6,256 nucleotides of DNA. Source: Propionibacteriaceae bacterium (GTDB lineage: Bacteria > Actinomycetota > Actinomycetes > Propionibacteriales > Propionibacteriaceae). Shown here in pieces: positions 1 to 4,868 of the stretch. The notes beneath the pieces are model-generated. The model worked only from the letters and a program-made list of their open reading frames with translations, made no database searches and was not told the origin of the DNA. The translations under genes and the position numbers were made by a program. Within the stretch, counting starts at the first letter, position 1. Every line of letters begins with the position of its first letter. The DNA lies in NCBI GenBank assembly GCA_031268065.1, contig JAIRXX010000366.1, positions 1 to 6,256 of the forward strand. Direction: 5' to 3'.

Positions 1-784
1 CTGGAAGCGCGACCGGCTGGCGGAAATCCTGACCGCGACCGTGCGGGCCGCCGAGCCTTTCGGCGTGCCGGTCACGATGAAAACCAGGCTCGGCATCGAC
101 GCCGAACATCTCACCTACCGCGAGTCGGGGCGGATCGCCGAAGACGCGGGCTGCGCCGGAGTCACGCTGCACGCCCGGACGGTGTTGCAGGCCTACGGCG
201 GCAGTGCCGACTGGGACGCCATTGCCAGCTTGGCCAGCGAGTTGTCTATTCCGGTTTTGGGCAACGGCGACATCTGGGAAGCCGACGACGCCCTGCGGAT
301 GATCGCCGCCACTGGCTGCGCCGGGGTGGAAGTGGGGCGGGGTTGCCTGGGCCGTCCGTGGCTGTTCCGCGACCTCGCGCTGGCGCTGTCCGATCCGGGG
401 GCCGCCGCAGCTGGGCGCTATCTGCCCAACTTGGGCGAGGTGGCCCGTATGCTGCGCAGACATGCGCAGTTGCAGGCCGGGCTATTTGGGGAGAAACACG
501 GGCTGACAGACCTGCGCAAGCACATGGGCTGGTATCTCAAAGGTTTTCCGGTGGGCGGCGACATTCGGCGCGGGCTGGCGACGGTCTCCAGCCTGTCCGA
601 ATTGGATTCGTTGCTCGCCAGACTCGACCCCGATACGCCGTTCCCCGCCCCAGAAGTGGGAATCCCCAGGGGTCGCCAGGGGACACCGAGGCAGAAGGTG
701 GTGCTCCCGCACGGTTGGCTGGACTCCAGAGTTCTTGGCGGGGCGGATATCTCCGCAGCTGAGCAGGAGGCGTCCGGGGGATAG
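1..784 (+). CDS. dus: tRNA-dihydrouridine synthase (DusB-like), 5' end missing
   Basis: This enzyme reduces specific uridines in the tRNA D-loop to dihydrouridine, using FMN and NADPH, in the cytoplasm. The frame is already open at base 2 (WKRDRLAEI...), so the gene starts upstream; the GTG at 41 is an internal valine codon, not the start. Visible Dus hallmarks in order are MKTRLG (the conserved lysine region), HARTVLQAYGG (the H-x-R-T and Y-x-G block), IPVLGNGDI and VGRGCLGRPWLF (the FMN phosphate-binding end of the TIM barrel). A helical C-terminal domain follows, about HAQLQAGLFG to LLARLDPDTPFP. The N-terminal part with the catalytic cysteine (N-x-G-C-P in the family) is outside the window. 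The last ~45 residues, including LPHGWLD and ending in ASGG, resemble the tail of actinobacterial homologues as I recall them. It converges with the membrane protein gene at 856-1725. Family assignment is firm; substrate position on tRNA is not determinable here. Confidence 0.93.
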   Translation, partial: WKRDRLAEILTATVRAAEPFGVPVTMKTRLGIDAEHLTYRESGRIAEDAGCAGVTLHARTVLQAYGGSADWDAIASLASELSIPVLGNGDIWEADDALRMIAATGCAGVEVGRGCLGRPWLFRDLALALSDPGAAAAGRYLPNLGEVARMLRRHAQLQAGLFGEKHGLTDLRKHMGWYLKGFPVGGDIRRGLATVSSLSELDSLLARLDPDTPFPAPEVGIPRGRQGTPRQKVVLPHGWLDSRVLGGADISAAEQEASGG

Positions 785-796
785 CGGTATTCAGCG

Positions 797-844
797 AACA
801 GCATCCCCGCATCCCGGTTCGCGCCAGGATGCGGAGATGCTGTT
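797..844. terminator. Long hairpin between convergent genes, likely bidirectional terminator
   Basis: Bases 797-814 pair with 827-844, giving an 18-bp stem around a 12-base loop (815-826). The only mismatch is C806 opposite A835 in the + strand RNA; in the - strand RNA this becomes a G-U pair, so that stem is unbroken. It sits 13 bases after the dus stop and 11 bases past the stop of the convergent membrane protein gene. Neither side has a T-run, so this is not a classical intrinsic terminator, but U-poor hairpins at gene ends are common in actinobacteria. The role is inferred from position and shape. Confidence 0.7.
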
Positions 845-855
845 GGCTGGAGGGG

Positions 856-1725
856 TTAACCGCCGAGCATCGCGGACACGGCCGCCGCCACAGAGGCAAC
901 GTACATGATGAACATCGCTATCGGGGCCAAGACTCCCAAAACGATGCCGGTGACGCCCCAAGCGCGGCCTTTATTTTTGACGACGGCGATGATGGACAAG
1001 ACTAATCCGGCAATACCCACCGCCGAAGCGAGCATCGGGGGCAGGAGCATCGTGTTGAATAGGGCTTGATCCGGCTCGCTCAGCATTGTTGTGGAGAAAT
1101 CCGACATGTCGTAGACGAGGAGGAATTCGCCGATCAACTCTCCGACCATCCAAGTGGACACGCATCCGGCGATGGCGCTGACGAGCACGATGGCTACGCC
1201 AACTATGCCCATCGTGGGGCTGGCCTTGGCTTTCGTTTCGGCGTAGTAGGGCTGGAGCGGGGCCGGTGGGGCTGCCGAAACGGACCAGGGCGCCTGGGCT
1301 TGGCCGTCACCTGGAGCTTGCGGGTAGCCCGGTGGAACGGTCTGGGGATAACCAGCCGCCGCGCCGGAGGGATATGCCGGTGCTGGGGGGTAAGCCGGCG
1401 CTTGCGGATAAGCCGAGGGGGGATAGGGAGGCTGGGGGACGCCCTGCTGTGGCATGGCGGTGGGGGCCGCCTGGCCAACGTCTGGAATCTGGTAAGCGGG
1501 CAGCCCTTGGCTTGCCGGTGGCGCCGATGGTGCCGATGGGGCAGGCGGCGGAGGTAGGAGGCTGGCTTCCGAAGCCGGGTAACCAGGTGGTCCCTGCTCT
1601 GCCGGTGGGGCGGGCGGTGCCGGTAACGGGCTGGAAGGCGTTTGGTCGTTGTCGGAGGACCAAGGCGAAGCGGCGGCGGGATTGTCGGCGCCGACCTCTT
1701 CCGGGGGTTGCGGTTCTTGAGTCAT
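856..1725 (-). CDS. Proline/tyrosine-rich membrane protein with DUF4190-like C-terminus
   Basis: This 289-residue protein has two parts. Residues 1 to ~165 are a low-complexity, probably disordered segment very rich in P, A, Q and Y, with YP-containing repeats at ~97-138. Residues ~170-289 are hydrophobic, with likely membrane segments at ~172-193, ~229-250 and ~256-284. The stretch GLVLSIIAVVKNKGRAWG...GIVLGVLAPIA (238-270) matches the usual pattern of DUF4190-type actinobacterial proteins: two helices joined by a short basic turn. An acidic stretch (LVYDMSDF...LSEPDQ) lies between the first two segments. No signal peptide is seen, so the Pro-rich part is probably cytoplasmic. Function is unknown; related proteins in actinobacteria often carry similar Pro-rich tails. 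The ATG at 1723-1725 lacks a ribosome binding site and has a -10-like box placed for leaderless transcription. It is divergent from dgt and convergent with dus, so it forms its own transcription unit. Confidence 0.82.
   Translation of the reverse strand: MTQEPQPPEEVGADNPAAASPWSSDNDQTPSSPLPAPPAPPAEQGPPGYPASEASLLPPPPAPSAPSAPPASQGLPAYQIPDVGQAAPTAMPQQGVPQPPYPPSAYPQAPAYPPAPAYPSGAAAGYPQTVPPGYPQAPGDGQAQAPWSVSAAPPAPLQPYYAETKAKASPTMGIVGVAIVLVSAIAGCVSTWMVGELIGEFLLVYDMSDFSTTMLSEPDQALFNTMLLPPMLASAVGIAGLVLSIIAVVKNKGRAWGVTGIVLGVLAPIAMFIMYVASVAAAVSAMLGG
1312..1437 (-). repeat. Degenerate Tyr-Pro repeats within the membrane protein gene
   Basis: Residues ~97-138 of the membrane protein contain repeated units such as PPYPPSAYPQAP, AYPPAPAYPS, GYPQTVPP and GYPQAP, that is (A/G/P)YP followed by a short P/A/Q stretch. 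The repetition is clear in protein but only loose in DNA, because codons differ between units; this suggests an old or selected repeat rather than recent duplication. Such tracts are usually flexible and can bind partner proteins; no specific role is shown here. Confidence 0.6.
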
Positions 1726-1731
1726 GTCGCT

Positions 1732-1737
1732 AGCTTA
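1732..1737 (-). promoter_or_regulatory. Possible -10 box for leaderless start of the membrane protein gene
   Basis: Read on the - strand, TAAGCT fits the actinobacterial TANNNT form of the -10 element. Its last base is 7 bases before the A of the ATG at 1725, the spacing expected if transcription begins at the start codon. The bases between (AGCGAC) hold no ribosome binding site. No convincing -35 element is seen. It matches only 3 of 6 bases of TATAAT, so the call rests mainly on spacing. Confidence 0.4.
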
Positions 1738-1751
1738 CTGCCCAATCGTGG

Positions 1752-1757
1752 CACTAT
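1752..1757 (+). promoter_or_regulatory. Possible -10 box for leaderless start of dgt
   Basis: CACTAT (or the overlapping TATAGG at 1755-1760) lies immediately upstream of the dgt ATG. CACTAT ends 7 bases before the A at 1764, so transcription starting at the ATG is plausible. There is no AGGAGG-like sequence in the 38-base gap between the divergent start codons. The box shares this gap with the - strand box at 1732-1737, so the two promoters overlap and may compete or be co-regulated. The hexamer match is weak. Confidence 0.45.
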
Positions 1758-1763
1758 AGGCTC

Positions 1764-2867
1764 ATGACGCAGTTGACTCCCCGGGCGATAGCTTGGGCTG
1801 AGACGATGGGCGGCCACCCCGATGCCGGTTTTGTCGCCGCCCACGATGGCCCGCAGCCGGGCATCGCCACGGGTGGGCCGGTCGGCAGGCAGGCCCGCGA
1901 AGAATTTGAAGTGGCACAATTGCGGTCTGGCGCGGCGCTGGCGAGCGGCGCTGGCGAGCGGGCGGTCCCGGAGGAGCCTGATCCGCTGCGCACCTGTTTC
2001 GAGCGCGACCGCGACCGGATCGTCCACTCGTCGGCTTTTCGGAGGCTGGCGGGCAAGACGCAGGTCGTCGTCTTTCCCGCCGACCACCAGCGCACCCGGC
2101 TGACACACGCTTTGGAGGTCGCCCAGGTGGCGACAGCCATCGCCAGGGGAGTGGGCGCCAACGTTTCTTTGGCTGAGGCAATCGCGCTGGGGCATGACTG
2201 TGGGCACGGCCCCGGCGGGCACGCGGCGGAGGACGCTTTCGATGTTTTCCTGCCCGAGGGCTACGAGCACGGCCCTTGGGGGGCGGATGTGGTGTTATCC
2301 GGTCTCAACCTTTGCGCGCAAACCTTAGACGGCATCCGCAACCATTCCTGGTCGCGGCCAAATCCGGCGACCATCGAGGGCGAGATAGTGAGTTGGGCCG
2401 ACCGCATCGCCTATTGCGCACATGACTTGGAGGATGCGGTCGGCGCGGGCATCGTTTCGACAAGCGATTTGCCGACGGAGATTTGGGAAGTGATCGGCAA
2501 GTCCCGCCGTGAGCAATTGGCAGTCTTCATTCCAGCGGTGATCGATGCTACGGCGGCCACTGGCCGGGTCTGCATGGACGCTGCTGCGGCGGGCGCGTTG
2601 GCGGCGTTGCGGTCGTTCAACTACGAGCGGATCTACACCCGCAGGGAGTCGGTGGCGCAGTCTACGGCGGTGATCGCGGTGTTGCGGGCGTTGGTGGAGT
2701 TTTACAGCGGCGATCCGCAGGCGATGCCTGCCGATCAGCTGGGCGCTGACAGCGTTGTTTCAGCGGTCAGATATGTCGCCGGTATGACGGACCGCTACGC
2801 CTTCGAGCAAGCGGTGACGCTGCTGGGCTGGGATCGGGAGCGGCTGCCCAAGGGAATTTCAGGGTAG
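1764..2867 (+). CDS. dgt: dGTP triphosphohydrolase-like HD-domain protein
   Basis: Enzymes of this family cleave dNTPs (typically dGTP) to deoxynucleoside and triphosphate, limiting the nucleotide pool. The 367-residue protein has the family signature FERDRDRIVHSSAFRRLAGKTQVV (79-102), then RLTHALEVAQVA (112-123) and GHDCGHGPGGHAAED (143-157). Likely metal ligands are H115, H144, D145 and, in WADRIAY, D213; H148 sits where the family has its second catalytic histidine. It is unlike the common form in two ways. The first ~55 residues (MTQLTPRAIAW... to about AQLRSG) precede the usual family start. The stretch after the HD motif is also shorter, reading GYEHGPWGADVVL...IRNHSWSRP instead of the usual segment with HNAQ and a long arginine-rich helix. 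Start choice: ATG 1764 is favoured by the leaderless-type promoter; GTG 1911 or TTG 1920 would remove most of the extension. dnaG starts 23 bases downstream, an arrangement also seen in other actinobacteria. Confidence 0.87.
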   Translation: MTQLTPRAIAWAETMGGHPDAGFVAAHDGPQPGIATGGPVGRQAREEFEVAQLRSGAALASGAGERAVPEEPDPLRTCFERDRDRIVHSSAFRRLAGKTQVVVFPADHQRTRLTHALEVAQVATAIARGVGANVSLAEAIALGHDCGHGPGGHAAEDAFDVFLPEGYEHGPWGADVVLSGLNLCAQTLDGIRNHSWSRPNPATIEGEIVSWADRIAYCAHDLEDAVGAGIVSTSDLPTEIWEVIGKSRREQLAVFIPAVIDATAATGRVCMDAAAAGALAALRSFNYERIYTRRESVAQSTAVIAVLRALVEFYSGDPQAMPADQLGADSVVSAVRYVAGMTDRYAFEQAVTLLGWDRERLPKGISG

Positions 2868-2875
2868 CTTGCCCG

Positions 2876-2881
2876 TACACT
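2876..2881 (+). promoter_or_regulatory. Possible -10 box just upstream of dnaG
   Basis: TACACT matches TATAAT at 4 of 6 positions and fits TANNNT. It ends 10 bases before the dnaG ATG, predicting a leader of about 0-3 bases. The interval before the ATG (TGACCCATC) has no purine-rich ribosome binding site, and none lies at usable distance upstream in the 23-base gap after dgt. So dnaG may have its own near-leaderless transcript in addition to read-through from dgt. No clear -35 element is present. Confidence 0.5.
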
Positions 2882-2890
2882 TGACCCATC

Positions 2891-4738
2891 ATGCCGGGAT
2901 ATTTCAACGCCGAGGATTTGCAGGCCGTCAGGGAACGGTCGCGGATCGAGGATGTCGTGGGGGCGGTTTTGACGCTGCGTCCTGGCGGTGGCGGCGCATT
3001 GGTCGGGCTGTGCCCGTTCCACGATGAGAAGACCCCTTCGTTCCGGGTGACGCCTTCGCGCGGCTTCTACTATTGCTTCGGCTGCGGCGAGGGCGGCGAT
3101 GTCATCCGTTTCGTGGAACGCAATCAGAATGTTTCCTTCGTGGAGGCAGTCGAATATCTCGCCGGTCGGATCGGGCTGCAGATGCGTTACACCGATCTGG
3201 AGAATCGCAGCGAGCCGGGGCTGCGGATAAGGGTTTTGGAGGCGAATCGGCTGGCGGAGGAATTCTTCGCGCGGGCGCTGACCAGTCCGGAAGCAATCGT
3301 TGGGCGGCAATTCCTGGCGGCGCGGGGTTTCGACCAACAGGCTGCTGCGCAGTTCGGCATCGGTTATGCCCCGAGTGATGGGCATGCGCTGCGAGATTAC
3401 TTGCGCAAGATGGACGTAGCCGATGAGACGATGGTGAAAGCCGGGTTGGTCCGGGAGAATGGCTGGGACTTTTTCCAAAGCAGGCTGCTCTGGCCGATCC
3501 GCGACGCCGGGCGTTCGACGCTCGGATTCGGGGCCAGGAAGATTTTCGACAACGACCGCATCCCGGCCAAGTATTTGAATACGCCGGAGACTGCCGTCTA
3601 CAAGAAGTCCAATGTCTTGTACGGGCTTGATTTGGCCAGGGCCAATATCGCCAAGAAGAATCAGGCGGTGATAGTCGAGGGCTACACCGATGTGATGGCC
3701 GCCCACCTGGCCGGGGTGGACACCGCCGTCGCCTCCTGCGGAACGGCTTTCGGGGAAGACCACGCCCGACTGCTGCAAAGGCTGCTCGGGTCTGCTGACG
3801 TGCGGGCGGGTGAAGTGATCTTCACCTTCGATGGAGACGCCGCCGGACAGGCCGCCGCGTTGAAGGTTTTCAACTTGGAGTCCAGCTTCACCACCCAGAC
3901 CTACGTCGCGGTGGAGCCGTCCGGCCTGGACCCTTGCGACCTGCGCATCAAACAGGGTGACGCCGCGCTGCGCGAACTCGTCGGGCGGCGCGTTCCGCTG
4001 TATCGCTTCGTGATGGAGAATGTCCTTTCCGGCTTCGACCTGGAGCGTTCCGACGGCAGGTTGCAGGCGCTGCGAGCGGCTGCGCCGCTGATGAGTTCGA
4101 TCCGGGATGCCTCGCTGGTGGACGGCTATCTGCGCGAATTGGCGCAGCTGCTCGGCATGGACATCAACGAGGTCCGCCGCGAAGTTGGGGATCAGCGCAA
4201 GCGCCGCCGCAACCCGCCCGCGCCCGAACCTGCTCCCGACGCCCCGGCGTTGGTCGAGGTCAGTTCCTTGCCAGTGCCGAACGCCCGCGATCCCAGGCTG
4301 GAACCACAGCGCGGGACGCTGCGTTTGATGCTGCGTGCCCCGGAGATTTTCAGCGCCGACTGGAACCAACTCACCGCCGCGCACTTCAGCCATCCGGCCT
4401 ATCGCGCAGTAGCGGAGCAAATTTTCAGCGCCGAGCCAGCTGGCCGCACTTCGCCCGCTTGGCCGCACCTGCTCATCGGCGATGGCACCGATGTCTTGGT
4501 TGCGAGGCTGATCGTCGAGTTGAGCGTAGAGCCGCTGCTGCGCGACCCCAGCCCGGAGTACGCGGCTGAGTACACCACCCAATTGCTGCTCGCCGAGTTG
4601 TCGGGCCGCATCGAACAGCTCAAATCCAGGTTGCAGCGCACCAACCCAGTCAGCGACAAGCCCGGCTACGACCAGATGTTCCAACAACTGGTCGGCTTGG
4701 AGTCGAAACGCAAACAATTGCGGGCGAGAATCGGCTGA
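2891..4738 (+). CDS. dnaG: DNA primase DnaG
   Basis: DNA primase makes the short RNA primers that start leading- and lagging-strand DNA synthesis, working with the DnaB helicase at the fork. The 615-residue protein has the normal bacterial layout. An N-terminal CHC2 zinc ribbon has ligands C41, H44, C62 and C65 (CPFHDEKTPSF...YYCFGCGEGGD). The RNA polymerase core then runs from about residue 110 (EANRLAEEFFARAL, GYAPSDG, LGFGAR). The Toprim part includes VEGYTDVMA, with E263 as catalytic acid, and FTFDGDAAG, with D314 and D316 as metal-binding acids. A basic, proline-rich linker at about 435-455 leads to a C-terminal helicase-binding domain starting near RGTLRLMLRAPEIF. All key residues are present and length is typical, so it should be functional. 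The ATG at 2891 begins the usual N-terminus and lacks a ribosome binding site. The stop is 44 bases before the tRNA-Leu gene. Confidence 0.98.
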   Translation: MPGYFNAEDLQAVRERSRIEDVVGAVLTLRPGGGGALVGLCPFHDEKTPSFRVTPSRGFYYCFGCGEGGDVIRFVERNQNVSFVEAVEYLAGRIGLQMRYTDLENRSEPGLRIRVLEANRLAEEFFARALTSPEAIVGRQFLAARGFDQQAAAQFGIGYAPSDGHALRDYLRKMDVADETMVKAGLVRENGWDFFQSRLLWPIRDAGRSTLGFGARKIFDNDRIPAKYLNTPETAVYKKSNVLYGLDLARANIAKKNQAVIVEGYTDVMAAHLAGVDTAVASCGTAFGEDHARLLQRLLGSADVRAGEVIFTFDGDAAGQAAALKVFNLESSFTTQTYVAVEPSGLDPCDLRIKQGDAALRELVGRRVPLYRFVMENVLSGFDLERSDGRLQALRAAAPLMSSIRDASLVDGYLRELAQLLGMDINEVRREVGDQRKRRRNPPAPEPAPDAPALVEVSSLPVPNARDPRLEPQRGTLRLMLRAPEIFSADWNQLTAAHFSHPAYRAVAEQIFSAEPAGRTSPAWPHLLIGDGTDVLVARLIVELSVEPLLRDPSPEYAAEYTTQLLLAELSGRIEQLKSRLQRTNPVSDKPGYDQMFQQLVGLESKRKQLRARIG

Positions 4739-4764
4739 GTTTTCTTTCCAGGCCGCCGATGTGG

Positions 4765-4770
4765 CACAAT
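4765..4770 (+). promoter_or_regulatory. Possible -10 box of tRNA-Leu
   Basis: CACAAT matches TATAAT at 4 of 6 positions and would place the transcript start near 4777, about 6 bases before the mature tRNA end. A T-rich stretch at 4741-4747 lies at -35 distance but matches TTGACA poorly. Read-through from dnaG is also possible since only 44 bases separate the two. Confidence 0.35.
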
Positions 4771-4782
4771 CGTGGTTGCCCA

Positions 4783-4868
4783 GCCCAAGTGGCGGAATGG
4801 TATACGCGGTCGGCTCAAACCCGGCTGTCCTTAAGGACGTGGAGGTTCGACTCCTCTCTTGGGCACCA
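4783..4868 (+). tRNA. tRNA-Leu (CAA anticodon), CCA encoded
   Basis: The cloverleaf folds fully by hand. The acceptor stem is GCCCAAG (4783-4789) with CTTGGGC (4858-4864). The D stem is GCG (4792-4794) with CGC (4805-4807). The anticodon stem is 4809-4813 with 4821-4825, including one G-U pair, and the loop CTCAAAC has anticodon CAA at 4816-4818. The long class II variable arm is at 4826-4840, stem GTCC/GGAC around TTAA, as expected for leucine tRNA. The T arm is GGAGG/CCTCT around the loop TTCGACT (4846-4852). Discriminator A4865 is followed by encoded CCA (4866-4868). It reads UUG, a leucine codon used often in the neighbouring dnaG gene. The gene is intact even though a recombinase gene overlaps its 3' half on the other strand, as expected when an integrating element rebuilds the tRNA end. 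Confidence 0.97.

Noticed and set aside
41..43. GTG as start codon of the dus gene
   Set aside because: In-frame sequence upstream (WKRDRLAEILTAT) matches the Dus fold, and the catalytic cysteine must lie further upstream; the gene is cut by the window edge.
1066..1733. Two overlapping + strand open frames opposite the Pro-rich membrane protein
   Set aside because: They are G/R/W-rich mirror images of proline and alanine codons, with no motifs and no promoter or ribosome binding site of their own.
1911..1920. Ten-base sequence GTGGCACAAT repeated at 4761-4770, and the related CAATCGTGG at 1743-1751 and 4768-4776
   Set aside because: Ten-base repeats are expected by chance many times in a window this size. 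The copy at 1911 lies inside dgt, so a shared operator is not supported.
1722..2270. - strand open frames opposite the start of dgt
   Set aside because: They overlap the well-supported HD-domain gene and have Arg/Pro-rich content typical of antisense shadows.
2795..4717. Very long open frame (640 codons) antisense to dnaG, longer than dnaG itself
   Set aside because: It mirrors the G/C-biased codons of a clear, complete primase gene. The translation is low in recognisable motifs, rich in R, Q, G and H, and overlaps dnaG end to end. A shadow frame is the ordinary explanation.
4783..4868. tRNA possibly damaged by the overlapping recombinase gene
   Set aside because: All stems pair, the anticodon loop, T loop and encoded CCA are normal, so the tRNA appears functional.
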